DNA from: Arthrinium phaeospermum | Lineage: Eukaryota > Ascomycota > Sordariomycetes > Amphisphaeriales > Apiosporaceae | Assembly: GCA_006503535.1 (NCBI GenBank) | Contig: QYRS01000006.1 | Location: forward strand, 186,001 to 250,000 | Reading direction: 5' to 3' | Length of the DNA stretch: 64,000 nt | Part shown: positions 22,059-34,206 of the stretch, piece after piece | Position numbering within the stretch: position 1 is the stretch's first letter | Layout: each line of letters begins with the position of its first letter | The notes under the pieces: model-generated | Databases searched by the model: none | What the model was told of the DNA's origin: nothing | Seen by the model: only the letters and a program-made list of their open reading frames with translations | Position numbers and translations under genes: made by a program

Positions 22059-23158
22059 GGTGGTGGCCAGGTCGATACGGACTGGTTAGTCTGATAAAGG
22101 GGCAAACAGATTGATGTCACTCAAGGTATCCAAGCGTGTATGATTTGCATGTGAGATACAAATGGGCTCTTGGTCACACTACCAGACCATTGATCGCTGA
22201 GAGCGCAGCCATCGTTGAGGTGGCAGCTTGCTTATATCACACTGGGCACGGCTAGCCTGGGTCCACGAGGCAAGTGGATACCCCTTCTGTAATCGCTAAT
22301 GGGCTTACCACACAAGGATCTTTTCGTACATTACACCTATTAGTGCTTACGAAGTAGACTTGCATTTGTCAGCCTCAAAGGGAGACGCAGCTTCTAGCTG
22401 GCGCGACGTGAGGGGGAGAGGGGTGATTGTGGACAACACCGTCTTACAGAAGATGGCTAGATGCAGACTGGCCGGCAAAGCACTATGTAAGGGGTGGCTT
22501 GGGCTAGAATGGACCACCAGAAGTAGGGTGTGCTCCACTGCAACACCGAAATGTGCGTATCGGCCAATTGCGACACACGGAAAGCTGAGCAGTCATATCC
22601 GGCGTCCCAGTGCCGGCACTTCCTGTGCAGCACTTATCGATAAACCCTGGCCCAACGTCACCCTGGCGTCATGGCAGACGGGGACAGCAAGACCAAGGTA
22701 AGGGGGCAGGCTGGCAGGGTGTTCTAGAGGTTCCACAGTCAGCCCTAGACCAGAATGTATCGCTTCCTCCTGACGATAGCGTATTGCCATCTGGATATCA
22801 CCGCTCCAACGGTTCCCGTCACCCTCACACAGGGAGCAGACCACCTCTCACAGAACCAGGTGATCGTTAATTGGACTCATTCAGATGCCGTCCTGTGACA
22901 CGGTCCATGACTTCCGTCCGCATAACAGACCCCACTGTGCCGAACTTGATTCTCTTAAAGGCTGCCCGGGCACGTTTTTCCTTCGCTACAAGTCCAAGGC
23001 TTGATGGGTCTTTGCCCAGAAGCAAACGCTGGATCGATCCAAAGCTGTATATCGTGTGATTACTGTTATACCAATGAGATCTAACTACAAGTTGGAAACT
23101 TTATGCTGCCAAAACGGAAGCCGCCCGCCAACCCAACCAGCCCACCCCCTTACCCTCT
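22059..23158. other. spacer without a recognised gene
   Basis: This holds the hydrolase promoter and the 3' side of the membrane-protein gene. Frames on both strands have no recognisable domain. Confidence 0.4.
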
Positions 23159-23980
23159 TCAAACCCGATCCTCAGCCTTAACAGCCATTCCACCTCCCTG
23201 ACCGTTCTTGTTATGGTTGTGGTTCGACGACATCTCAATCCCTCCCATCCCTCCCCCTGACCCCCCAGCCTCCCCGACCGGATCGTCCTTCAGGGGCCGG
23301 TCGTAGGCCCGGCTCGCCGTGGGCGCCAGCCGCTTGCGCCGCTGCACGAACCACCCGACCAGGATCAGCAGCAGGACCCCGCCCACCGTGGACCCCACGC
23401 CGATGCCCGCCGCGGCCGCCGTGCTGAGGCCGCTGTCGGGGGAGTCGATGCCGCCTTCACCGCCCCCATCGGAGCTGCCGGTCGGCGCCATGGTGGGAGG
23501 GGAGGATCCCGGGTTGTGGTGGCCTCCTTGTTCGCTGGAGGGCAGTGGTGATATGCTGCGCAGCGCGGGTAGGGAGGGCGCCGGGGTGGTTCCTCCTCCT
23601 GTTGCTGGCTGTTGGGGTGGCGGCAGTGGTAATGTCGAGGATGGGGCCGGGGCCGTTATGAGCGTGTCGGGGGTCCCCTCGGGGAAGGGCGAGGGGGAGG
23701 TGATCTCGGAGGTGAGCTGTGATTAGACGATACGTGAGCATACGGGCAAAAGAACCATGAGCCTTTCTCTAATCTAGGGACGAAGTAGAGAAGAAGTTAT
23801 GCTTACCAGATTACTGTCAGTCCCGGTGAAAGCTTGTCTTGCTTGGTGAAGGACCCTCGGCGCCGACTCGATCCAAGCCTCACTGTCACCCATCGGACTT
23901 TCTTCTCCTCGTCTATCAACTATTGCCGGGCCTTCTTGTCTTTGATCAAGTCGGTCTGTGGGTTGTTGAAGGTTTGCCAT
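23159..23980 (-). CDS. single-pass membrane protein with Ser/Pro/Thr-rich ectodomain
   Basis: Function is unknown. Exon 1 is 23980-23807 and exon 2 is 23716-23159, joined by a 90-nt intron (donor gtaagc, acceptor acag) in phase 0. Exon 2 encodes a low-complexity Pro/Ser/Thr-rich region, a Gly/Ser/Asp stretch, one clear transmembrane helix (VGGVLLLILVGWFV) followed by QRRKR, and a polar cytoplasmic tail. This layout is common in fungal cell-wall sensors and similar single-pass proteins. There is no signal peptide in the proposed exon 1; an in-frame stop lies just upstream and a possible acceptor (attacag) lies between it and the ATG, so a further 5' exon carrying a signal peptide is possible. 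The start is therefore uncertain. Confidence 0.55.
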
Positions 23981-25082
23981 CTCGTTGCTGTGGGGTTTCC
24001 CAGTCGCTGTAATCTTCCCCTTTTAGTCGCATGCCAATCGAAGCAATCACCAAACATTCGCTATCCGTTGTCTATCTTTTCTGCAAAGCAATCAACCGAG
24101 AGAAGGACCCAAGGAGGATCAGAACCTAGTAGACCGCAAACAAGTAGAAGCACCAGAGGAAAACCGGGAAAAGGAGGAGTAGGAAACGGGACCGACGTAG
24201 GGAGAAGAACAAGTACAGTACAGTACAGCCGCGCGACCACGTCCAAGCATCCCCGACCCGAGACAAACATCTAGTCCAGTCTCATACCTATCGCGTGTGT
24301 ACTGAGCCAACCCAATCCTCGATTACCCGGGCATGAACGCGAAGAGAGAATCCCGTTCCGCCCGCGGCAAAACGTGGTCCCCGCCACCCCCAGCACATCA
24401 TCCTGCACCCTCCCGTCACGAGCCACCCCTCCGTTTGTCCCCCTCGTACGACCTCGAGAAACAATCTTGTCTTGGGTCAGTCCGTCCGTCACACGTGTGG
24501 CATGGTAACCCAAATGACGATGCGGCTCGCCTGCACTTGTAGTCAATTGGGGGTGTCGCTCACCTGTTTCAGGAGGTCCCGTAGCACAACAAGGTGGGCG
24601 TTGAATGAGACTCGGCCGTTGGTCAAAGTGCAGCATGCATCGCCTCGATCCAGCCGAAGCAAGCACACGGAAAAGGGAAATGGAAAGGAGGAGCAAGATT
24701 CCATCCCCATGCCATATCGCGGAGATGCCCGTGGAAATGTATCACGAACTCTAAGTCTAAAAACAGCCTATCTTGTTTCTGTTGTTTGTCCAGCGTGAGA
24801 TTGCCCAGCGGCAGGCTGCTGCTGCCTCCCCAGGAGAATTTCCCATTCCAAAGTCACCGGCGTCCCCGACGACGCAAACAAACGAGAGACACCTGATCCT
24901 TGCGACTGGGAATATCAAATGTAAGATAGATATCCGGTATATTGTATTCTTCCGTTTTAGGCTCATGCTGCTCTCTAAGTAAAGTAAACTACTCAAGGCA
25001 TGTGTAACGTAACGTCTATTCTTTCATTTCCTCATTTCCTTGCTGCCGCTGTTCAAGTAACCGCTGCTCAAGTAACCGCCGC
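23981..25082. other. spacer between minus-strand genes
   Basis: This probably includes further 5' sequence of the membrane-protein gene and the 3' end of the phosphoesterase gene. A short GTACA tandem run is near 24215-24230. No gene is recognised. Confidence 0.4.
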
Positions 25083-27243
25083 TCATTTCGGCATCTCCCC
25101 CCCAACCATGACGATCCGCCCCTCGATACGAGGCGCAATGGCCTTGGTCCAGTCAATCTCAAACTCCCCCTCCTTGAGCTCGTCGCCGACGCGGCAGTGC
25201 ACCCCGGCCACCCGGCTCCACTTGCGCACCACCCGCCGCATAATCTGCAGCTCCTTGTCCAGGTCCTCGACCTCGTGCTCCGCCACGTGCCGTCGCTCGT
25301 CGCCCTCGCCCTCGCCGTCGTCGTCGTTCTCCGCGTCCGCGTCCGAATCCTCCTCCTCCTCGCGCATCCTCCCCACGCTGGCCCGGCGCGACCGCAGCTT
25401 CTCCGGCGTCCAGTTGTCCCACCCGCGCTTGTTGTTGTTGTTCGCCGACGCGCGCGGCGCGTTCGGGCTGGCGGGCCCCAGCGGCGCGATGTGCGGGTGC
25501 GACGTGCTGACCTTGCTCGACACGTTGTCCCAGTGGCGGTTGATGGCGTTGCCCATGTTCTTCCACTTGCCCATGACGCGCAGGGACAGGAAGTACTGCC
25601 GCAGCATCATGGAGATCAGGATCCCGTTCTCCTCCGACACCACCTCCTCGCACTCGCCGCCCTCTGACTCTATCAGCAGGCTGTCGTAACCGTCCTTGCC
25701 GCGGCCCATGTAGCCTCGCGTGACCAGGACGTACTTCCTGGCCATGTCGATGGGCTCGCCGCCGATACTGGCCGACACGATGCGATCTCCGGCGGGCTTG
25801 CTGGAGTCGAAGGAGAACTCGATGTTGGAGACCTGGGGGAAGCGCCCCTCGAGGGCGGGGAACTGCGAGACGCTGTTCTCCAGGGCGAGCCAGATGTTCT
25901 TCCCGGTCGCCTTGATGACGACGACGGGGTCCTCAAAGGGGAAGCAGTTCATAATATCCTTCATCAAGAGAGGACCGGGAACATAGACCTGGTCGCCGCG
26001 AATGGTCCCCGACGCCATGATGCAGCAGTCGCCGGAATAGTAGTGGCGCATTATGTCACACACAAAGTTTCCGATGTTGCTCTCCTTCAGCCGGACCGTC
26101 CTGAACCGGGCATCGAGAGGCGCCGCGGTGTAGCCTACGGGCTTCTGGAGCGTTGCATTGAGACTAGAAGTCAACTTTTCCACCAGCTTCACGGTCGGCT
26201 CGTGCTTGGGAATGGCCGAGGTGACGTCCCTCCTGGTGATGTTGAAGTCCCAGCGTTTCGAGCCGTCGGGCCGTCGCCGGGCCTCCAGGTAGGACAGCTG
26301 CTTGAAATCCGTGCCAGATCGGAGGACGTGGGTGTCCTTGATCACACTATGGTTGTAATAGTGGTCGTGACCGCCCAGGATGATGTCGATGATGCCATCG
26401 GTCTGCTCGGCCAACTTGTTGTCGTTGGGCTCGCGCATGTGCGTGATGGCGATGACAATCTCCGCGCCCTCCTCGCGCAGCTTGGGGACGAGCTCCTTGG
26501 CCGTCTCGCTGGCGGACTTGTAGATGAGGTCGGGCGGAAGACTGTTAATGGTTTCCAGCCACTCCCGCTCACCCAACCCGATGAGGCCGATCTTGATGCC
26601 ATTGGAAGAGGTGATCATGTGGGTCCTCTTGCAGTTGCCAATTGGGACATCCTCCCCAGGGCAGGGTCCAGAATGTTGGCGACCAGCCAGGGGAACTTGC
26701 ATTTAGACGCCAGGTACCTGAACTGACGAACTCCAAAGTCTAGATCGTGATTCTACAGGCGGTCAGTTATGGCTCCAGAGATTTGATTGCTGGGTAAAAA
26801 TACCCCGAGAGATGCAGCATCTGTTCCGATGTTGTTCAGAATAGGGTGCATATGATTTCCTGCGAGTTGTGTCAGTATGCGAGTCGGTTTGGCCACCACG
26901 GGGTAGAAGTCTCAAATAGCGGTGGGATGCATTTGCAGCAGATGCCAGATATGCAGGGGTTGACCTTGGACTGACCTTTGGTGATGGAACTCTCGAGACT
27001 CGGGTTGAACGCATCACCGGAAAAGAAGGTGAGCAGGTCCGACTGCCCCTGGAACTGCTCGCCGTGCCGATACTGCTCCATCAGGGTCATGAAGCGAGCG
27101 GCGCCGCCCACGGGCTCGGCCGAGGAGGAATCGACGTGGTAGACATCGTTGTAGTGCACCAGCCGCAGATCGGGGGGTCCCTCGGAGTTGCCCGAGCTGT
27201 AGGTCTGCGACTCATTCGGGGGAGGCTCTACCTTTTCGCGCAT
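25083..27243 (-). pseudogene. 5'-nucleotidase-type metallophosphoesterase, frameshifted
   Basis: Probably a cytosolic nucleotide phosphoesterase of the UshA/5'-nucleotidase family. Exons are 27243-26976, 26859-26804 and 26752-25083, with introns of 116 and 51 nt. The metallophosphoesterase domain shows RLVHYNDVYH, GDAFNPS, NHDLDFG and GGHDHYY; the 5'-nucleotidase C-terminal domain follows (GDCCIMASGTIRGD, FPFEDPVVVIKATG). An acidic low-complexity insert lies near the C-terminus. No signal peptide is seen. The reading frame breaks at a run of four C on the plus strand (26654-26657). The frame entering exon 3 continues to a stop at 26615-26617, giving about 153 residues, while the conserved sequence resumes in another frame. 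A one-base deletion explains this. It is either a true mutation or an assembly error; an intact gene would give about 664 residues. Confidence 0.8.
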
Positions 27244-27994
27244 CTTGAAGAAAGGGGGTTATATCAATGAGAGTCAAATGTCAAAAAGTAAGGAATGCAG
27301 CAGCAGCTTGAATCAATGTTTAGGAGTTGGTAATTGGGGGTGTATGTGTGGACGTGGGCAGTCGATCAATCGGGGAAGTGAGCTGAACTGCCCCGCCAAA
27401 TCGCTGGCCTTCTACGCTACAGGGGGTGGTGGGAGGGGCATGAAATTGATTGATGGCGGGGCAGTGCTGTCTGTCCCTCACACTCGCATTGAAACAGGAA
27501 CGGGAAACAGAAGCAACATGAGGGATTCTGGGGTCGAACATGTGTGCCAATGGGTTACATTCTTACCTTTACATAAGCAAACACCTTTTCCAATTGCAAC
27601 AACGAGGCAAAGCGATCAAATGAGGAGCGTTGGAACAGTAATACGACCAGCTGCACTGAGGGTTACGGTGCTTGGTCGGAGCGTCCCATCGCGCCAGGAT
27701 AGCTGTACCTGTAGCAGGACAGCTCATCAATGCATCGGCGCCATCGACCAACCAAAGCCCCCAACTGTAGACGGTATGCATAAATGTGACACGCGAGCTC
27801 TGCTGGAAGGATACACACGTACACGTAAAAAAGAGACACAAGCCAAGCGGCTTGGGTGACTGCGATTGAAAATGACCTGACCGACTTTTTAGAACGCTGC
27901 AATTGCTATGGTGGGGTAAATGTAGCCAATGGTTGGAAAATAGTGCAAAGCTTCAGAAAACCACCAAGCAAGCAATCAAGTAGTTAAAAATCAA
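27244..27994. other. spacer between minus-strand genes
   Basis: This holds the phosphoesterase promoter and the 3' side of the MetE-like gene. No gene or named element is recognised. Confidence 0.4.
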
Positions 27995-29375
27995 TCAAGG
28001 CTCGCCGGGCCAGATGGAGTCAGCCAGCTCCCGCACCAGCTTGAGCTTAGCAATCATGTCCTCGCGCGTCACCGAGTTGCCCAGATGGTGACTGGCGAAG
28101 CCGCACTGGGGACTGACGCCGAGCCGCTTCAGGGCCTCCTCGCGCGTCTGGCCGGCGCCGCTCGCGACCACGTCGGCGGCCTCGTAGACGCGCTCCTTGA
28201 GCTTGGACACGTCCTCGAGCTCGGGGAACTTGCTGGTGATGACGCCCAGGACCACGTTCTTGTGCTTGGGCAGGTGCTTGAGCGGCTCAAAGGTGCCGGC
28301 GCGCTCCGTGTCGTACTCGAGGAAGTACGTGTCGGCGCTGATGCCGTTGAACAGCTTGGTCGCGATCCGGTCGTAGCCGCCCTCGGAGAAGTGCTTGCTG
28401 TAGGCAAAGTTGCCCCGGCACAGGTGGATGCCCACGTGCATGTCGTCCGGCCGCCCGCTCAGGCAGTCGTTGTACAGCGTCACGTACGAGTCCAGCAGCG
28501 CCTCGGCGTCTTCGCCGTCCTGCTTGAACCCTTCCAGCATCTTCTCGGAGCAGAAGTCTGATGAAGAGTAGGGGGCACATTAGTTACTGTATTCGTCAAG
28601 GATAAGTCTCGGTTTAAAATACTCACAGGCAAGGTTGGGGTCGTCAATCGTGACGTTGCGGCAGCCCGCGTCGTACAGCGTCTGCAGCTCAGCCCGGTAG
28701 GCGGCGGCGATGTCGGCAAAGTACTCGGCGTCGTTGGCGTAGACCTCCTTGGGGTACGCCTTGCCCTTCTTGTAGCGCAGGTGGTACCACTCGGGCGCCG
28801 CCAGCGTGATCTTCAGCTCCTTGACCCGGTCCGCGGGCACCTGCTTCTTCAGGTACTCCCAGTCCTTCATGTAGGAAGATCCGACATGCTTGATCTTGCC
28901 CGTGCACACAATCGTCTCACCGGGCTTGTGGCCCGTCTCAGCTGTTGGCAATGGTCAGAACAGAGTCACTTAATACTCCCATCGCCGCCTCTCACTACTC
29001 ATCATCTTTGCTTTCATTTTGCTATGGGCATGGATTCAACTTACTAAAAGCGGCAGTGTCGGGAACGTAGAGGCGGAACATGTCCCAGTCCGGGTTGGGG
29101 ATCTCCTCGAAGCCGTCCAGGTTGGGGAAGAAGGTTCCCCAGAACTGATGCCGGCGGTACTCGCCGTCGCCGATGGCGTGGAAGCCGAGGTCCAGCTGCA
29201 CCTTGACGATCTCATTGATGGCCTTGTCCTCGAGGTCGTGGAGCTCCTTGTCCTGAACGATCTCGAGGGCTTTGGCGTTGTCCAGCGCGATGCGCTTGTC
29301 CGTGATCTCCTTGGGCCGGAGAAGCGAGCCCAGGTGCTCCGCTCGGAAGGGAGGGCGCTGCTTGTTGGTCGCCAT
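27995..29375 (-). CDS. MetE C-terminal-domain-like protein, 3 exons
   Basis: Related to the catalytic C-terminal domain of cobalamin-independent methionine synthase, probably a methyl transfer enzyme with a zinc site; the real substrate is unknown. Exons are 29375-29045, 28941-28627 and 28557-27995, giving 402 residues, with introns of 103 and 69 nt. The start is MATNKQRPPFRAEHLGSLLRP. Conserved marks are DGEYRRHQFW, the DDPNLAYFCSE segment (the last part spans intron 2) and GIHLCRGN, with His and Cys in the positions of the MetE zinc ligands, YFLEYD (candidate Glu ligand) and CGFAS (candidate Cys ligand). It lacks the MetE N-terminal half, so it is about half the size of a true MetE (near 760 residues). 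The family is widespread as a short paralogue of MetE in fungi. Confidence 0.85.
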
Positions 29376-30931
29376 GGCTGTTTGGGGGCGGGATCAGGAT
29401 TTACTTGCTAACAGGGTGGTGTGGGATGAGAGGAGGTATGGCGGGCGTGTCTAGAGGTTGAAGGACAGACTGGAATATGGCATGCTAAGTAAGTAAGAGG
29501 GCAGGCACGGCCAGCACGCCCTTTATCGCTTCCATGATATATCTCGCAGATCCCTAACACTACATCACTCCTCTCTCCGCACCACGATTCAACAAGTGGG
29601 GGGTTGCCACAATTCCGTTAGCATCATCATCCTGACACGTCGGCGAGTCGAAGAGTCCCTCCTTCTGAGACGGCCAGCATCTTGCAGCAGCCGGCGGTGG
29701 GGGGCAACAAGGCTTGAGGGGTAGGTTGCAAGCCTTCGGGGACCAGGTGCATAGTTGGCAATTCCTCTTGAGCTTTCACCCAAGACTGGTTGACTGGGTG
29801 GTCTGCCTATGTAAATGAGCTCATCTGTAGCCTTTTTCGGTTATTGGACAATATATTTGGATTGGCAGCGTGGGATCGTTCCGTCGCGGAAGAGCCAATG
29901 CTCCAGCTTTTTGGCCCCAGTTGCCTGTTCGTCTAGGCCTAGCGCCGACACCCCGCACGCGCCTAGGCGATTACCAACGGCTGACTGGTCCCGGCTTCGG
30001 CAATCTCGTAGCATTCTGTATGGCCTGCTGCTGGCTGGACTGGGTAATAGTGCCTGCGGGCTCTTCTGTAGCGCCATCTCGCGTTCGTTGCATGCGCGTG
30101 TGTGTGCCTGGCAAGCTGCGTGGACAGTGTGTGGTGGCATCGCTGCTGTATCAAGAAATTGACAAATACGACGTACCTCTCCTGGCTTTCGGCGGGGTTG
30201 CCTCGATATTTCACTGCGCAGAGTCAGTTCCGAACGTGAAGAAGCTTTCGTGCTCGGTCTAATATGTCGGATAATTATTTGATTATCGGAGAATTTCCAT
30301 TTCCATAAGTGAAGAAGGATGGCAGATGGGACGATGCTCCGGCGGTGCTCATGCATGTTGTCGCTACTGTGAGCCGAGTATCTGACGTCATTCTTTTGCT
30401 CTTGAGACGCAAAACATCACACCGATACCGACTACGAATTGAATATGCGCTGACAAAATGCCCTTTTCAAGTAAGACCAGCATCTTCAGAGCCATAGTGC
30501 AATGCATACTGGAATTTGTAGAATTGGCCAAATGGCCCAAGTCGCCTAGATGCATCACATGCCGGGAAGCACTAAGGGGCGTGACAGGCGAAACCACGTG
30601 CACAGCATCATCAACTTACTCGCCTGCCTGAGGAAGCCTTCCAGTCCCATCAATCTTGTGCCTACCTCACGCAAAGTCCATCTATGTTGAGATCGCTCTT
30701 TCTAGATAAATGGTTGATCCTTCTAGACATTGACGTTCTCTATATGATCTAGAGACTCAACTGAAACATCCTTTTGGTCTCGCTGCAACTCTTTCAGCGG
30801 TACCACAGTTGGTCAATGCCGAGTACTGCTGCTAGCTGATCCGTCGCGAGACACCCCAGTCAACAACCCGTTTTTCCATCGCCGTCTGTCGCCGCGGATC
30901 TGATTCTCCATTGCGGCAGCAGCAGCTAGCA
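29376..30931. other. divergent intergenic region, 1.5 kb
   Basis: This separates the minus-strand MetE-like gene from the plus-strand F-box-like gene and must hold both promoters. Frames on both strands lack motifs. Nothing else is recognised. Confidence 0.4.
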
Positions 30932-32290
30932 ATGGATCGGCTTCCCCGTGAGATATTGGCCGAGGTTCTCGAGTTCCTGGCCGGGCCGGCCCCGTCGGAC
31001 TGTCGACTCCACGAACAACCGAGCGATGACCTGCTCAAGAGCGAGACGCTCGACCTCAAGTCCGCGTCGCAGGTCGACAAGCTCTGGCGCGGCCACGCAC
31101 TTCCCATCCTCTTCCGCCACGTGCAATGGCGGCCGCAGCTCTTGCCGTTCTTCAACAACCTCGATCCAGGCCCGTTGCTACGATTTCTTCTGCATAACCG
31201 GCTCCACCGCCACGTGCTGACCTTCACCTTCCTGGTTGACTCCCACAACCAAGACACCGATGCAACCAGGGTCGCCTACCAATTTTGCCCGTCTGATCTG
31301 GAAGTTTTATGGAACCGGATATTTACCATCATCGACCCCTTGCGGTTCACCATCATCGCCCCGCCGACGACCCTGGCGGCTCTGCTTAATCGGATGCTGT
31401 TCCTACAGGATGCATGGTCTTTCAAGATCCCGTACCACATCCTGTCACTCGCCCGATCCCACAGAGCCCCCCTAAAAGACCCCGAGAGGACCATAGAGAT
31501 GCTAACGAGCGCCTACGGGTCGGGCACCGCGCTCCAAGGTCTCTGCACGGCCGCCCGGTGCGTTTTCAAGGGCGCCCTGCCCGCGCCGCCCTGCCCCTTC
31601 CTGGCGCTCCGGCCCTGGACGTCGATGCTGCTGAACGAGGGGTCGGCCATCCCCGTGTACCAGACGTACGAGTTCTTCCTGCGCTCGCCGCCCTCGGCGC
31701 TGAGCGCCCTGCTGGGCACGGGCGAGTACCCCAACGACGCGCCCCTGTTTCCCGAGAGCGTGGTCGACTTCAACTACATCGCCATCTTCCCCCTCTCGTC
31801 GCACGTCAGCCACCTCGTCCACGCCCTGCCGCGGGTGGACCGCCTCTTCGTCCGCTTCACGCCGCGGCCCCGCAACCGCATCCTCGAGGACCGCCAGACT
31901 TTGAAGCATGTCGACCCGGCCGACCTCTGGATGGAGCGCTCCACCGCTTTGCGCCACCTGCTCGGCGAGATGGTCGACCCCAGCCGGGCCACCAGCAACT
32001 GGAAGACGCTGGCCGTGTTCGAGATCAGCGAGATCGGCGAGGACCGCGAGGTCTGGATGTTGGCCAACGAGTGCGTGAGCCGCCGCGACGGCGCGCCCGA
32101 CGGCGGCGCCGGCGGCTGGGTGCTCGGGGAGAAGGGGTTGTTGGTGCGGGTCGATGAGGGAGGGGACCCGAAGGCGCCGCTGTTGAGGAGCGGTGCTGGT
32201 GTGCCTCACCCTTCGCCTGCTCACGATGGCCAGCTACACGGGGCAGGGTTCGCGCTCGTGCCCAACTACCACTTCCAGCCTGTATGGTGA
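30932..32290 (+). CDS. F-box-like hypothetical protein
   Basis: Single-exon protein of 452 residues; the chosen ATG at 30932 gives MDRLPREILAEVLEFL. That opening, followed by LKSASQVDKLWRGHALPILFRHV, is typical of fungal F-box-like proteins, in which the box binds Skp1 and the rest recruits a ubiquitin-ligase target. The remainder has leucine-rich segments without a recognised repeat, ending in a Gly-rich region and PNYHFQPVW. An in-frame upstream ATG at 30911 would add only seven residues. The target is unknown. Confidence 0.7.
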   Translation: MDRLPREILAEVLEFLAGPAPSDCRLHEQPSDDLLKSETLDLKSASQVDKLWRGHALPILFRHVQWRPQLLPFFNNLDPGPLLRFLLHNRLHRHVLTFTFLVDSHNQDTDATRVAYQFCPSDLEVLWNRIFTIIDPLRFTIIAPPTTLAALLNRMLFLQDAWSFKIPYHILSLARSHRAPLKDPERTIEMLTSAYGSGTALQGLCTAARCVFKGALPAPPCPFLALRPWTSMLLNEGSAIPVYQTYEFFLRSPPSALSALLGTGEYPNDAPLFPESVVDFNYIAIFPLSSHVSHLVHALPRVDRLFVRFTPRPRNRILEDRQTLKHVDPADLWMERSTALRHLLGEMVDPSRATSNWKTLAVFEISEIGEDREVWMLANECVSRRDGAPDGGAGGWVLGEKGLLVRVDEGGDPKAPLLRSGAGVPHPSPAHDGQLHGAGFALVPNYHFQPVW

Positions 32291-32634
32291 TGACCTCGTG
32301 ATGGTGTCCATTGGCAGCTATCCTGTGGTCAGTCATTGTGGACTTCACTAATCTAGAGTACATGAAATGTTGTTCTCTTGGAATATTTTACACAATTGTG
32401 ATAGATGGACACCCAACGTGAAGTTGTGGCACACAGAAACAAGATCCACACTTCCAGAGGCATGTCGGGTTCATGTATAACATTGACCACCATACATCCT
32501 CAACCGCCCTACAGTTTCGAATCCAATCGCTTGCTATTTCTGAGCCCGAAACTGAAACTGTAGGATAGACCATCCTAGAAAGTTCCTTAATAATTAATGA
32601 TACATTCTCCCCGTCCAACCTCGAACCTCCTTCC
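32291..32634. other. spacer between convergent genes
   Basis: This is the shared 3' region of the F-box-like gene and the monooxygenase gene. No gene is recognised. Confidence 0.4.
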
Positions 32635-34206
32635 TCACAATCCTCCCCCTTGCTGTCCATCGGCCTTCTCCTGCTCCGCCAGCGCCGCGTAGATGCCGTT
32701 ATACCCCATAAAGAAGTCCGACTTGTCCTGGAACTTGCCGTGCCCCGTAAGCCTCCCATGGGTGGCGCGAACCAGTGCCAGAGCGGCGTCGGCGCGCGGC
32801 CGCCGCACGCTCTCGATCCGGCGCAGGATGGCGGGGACGTCTTCGCGACGGACCGTGCCCGCCCTCATCCCTGTCCCTGTTTCTCCTGTGGTGGTGGCAG
32901 CGGCGTCGTGCTCGCCGTTGAGGAGACGCAGGCCCTCGGCGTCCTCGACGCTCATGGTGGCGCCCTGCCCCTGCATCGGCGTCATGGCGTGCGCGGCGTC
33001 GCCAATGAGGATGGCGCGGCCGCGGGTCCAGGTCGGGAGGGGGTCGAGGTCTTGGAGTTCCCAGCACTTGACCTCGGTGGCCGAGCTGGAAGCATGGTGT
33101 TGCCGCTTTCATTAGCTTCCACACGAGCTCGTACCTCTTCGTATGTCTTCGGAGGTTGGGGGGTTGGAACGGGGTGAAATAAGGTACATAGTAGGTTACT
33201 CACCCCAGAATGCGCTGCAGCCCCCGGTCCCACCCAAACGCCTCGAGCATCGCGTCGCGGTCGCCGTCGGCGTGCCACGACTCGGTGGTGCTCCGGCTCG
33301 AGACAGGCGTCTCCATGATGCACGAGATGTTGAAGCAGGCGTGGCGGCGCATCGGGTACGCCATGGCGAACCGGCGGCTGCCGGGCGGGCCGTTGATGAA
33401 GAGGGACGCGTTGCGGGACGTTTCGGGCCGCCACCAGAGGGGCGGCGGCAGGGGGGGTTCGCCGTTGGCGCCCCGTAGGGCCCGGTCGGCCGCTTCGACG
33501 TCGACGGCGACGCGGTAGGCTAGGTGGCCCGTCTTTTGGGCTTTTGGGGCGTCTTCGCCGGCGATGGCGGGGCGGAGGCGGGAGTGGATTCCGTCTGCCA
33601 CTGTTTGGGGTATCATTGCGTTAGGAAGGGCACTCTTACATCAACATGGTTTATTAACCAGTCACAAGTAATATCAAATATCGGGTCGCACTTACCTACA
33701 ATGACGTCTCCTGCCACCGTCGTCCCATCACCCAGCGTAATAACACCCTCCTCCGGATCCAGCCCCACCACCGCATTACCATACACCACCCGCGCCGGCC
33801 CCCCACCAACCCCCAGCTCCCCCGACGGCGCCGTCGCCAGCCGCACCAGCTCGTCGCGGAAATCCGACCTCTTCTGCGTCAACGTGTCGGTCCCGAACCG
33901 CTTCTTCAAATCCATCCGGACCTCCTCGACCATCCGGCCCTGGCCGTCGAAGATGCGGTACCAGTGGCAGGGCACGCCGCCCACGCGCGCGCCCTCGCCC
34001 TCGTACCCCAACGGGTTCAGGATCTTCATGCCGTTGCTGCCGATAAAGACGCCCTGCCCGCCCGTCGCCACCGCGGCGCCGCCCCGCTCGTAGACGGTCA
34101 CGGCGTGGTGCTCGCGCAGGACGCGGGCGGCGGCCAGGCCGGCGAGGCCGGCGCCGACGATGAGTATCTTGAGTTCATGGTTCACACCTTCATTGTCGCT
34201 GGTCAT
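32635..34206 (-). CDS. FAD-dependent aromatic monooxygenase, 3 exons
   Basis: Flavoprotein hydroxylase of the salicylate-hydroxylase/UbiH-like group; the substrate is unknown. Exons are 34206-33696, 33600-33204 and 33085-32635, giving 452 residues, with introns of 95 and 118 nt. The FAD-binding dinucleotide motif is [17 protein letters not shown] near residue 15. The DG motif appears as [11 protein letters not shown] (spanning intron 1) and the GD motif as [20 protein letters not shown] in exon 3. There is no signal peptide. A secondary-metabolite or aromatic-catabolism role is possible, but no partner genes are adjacent. Confidence 0.87.
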
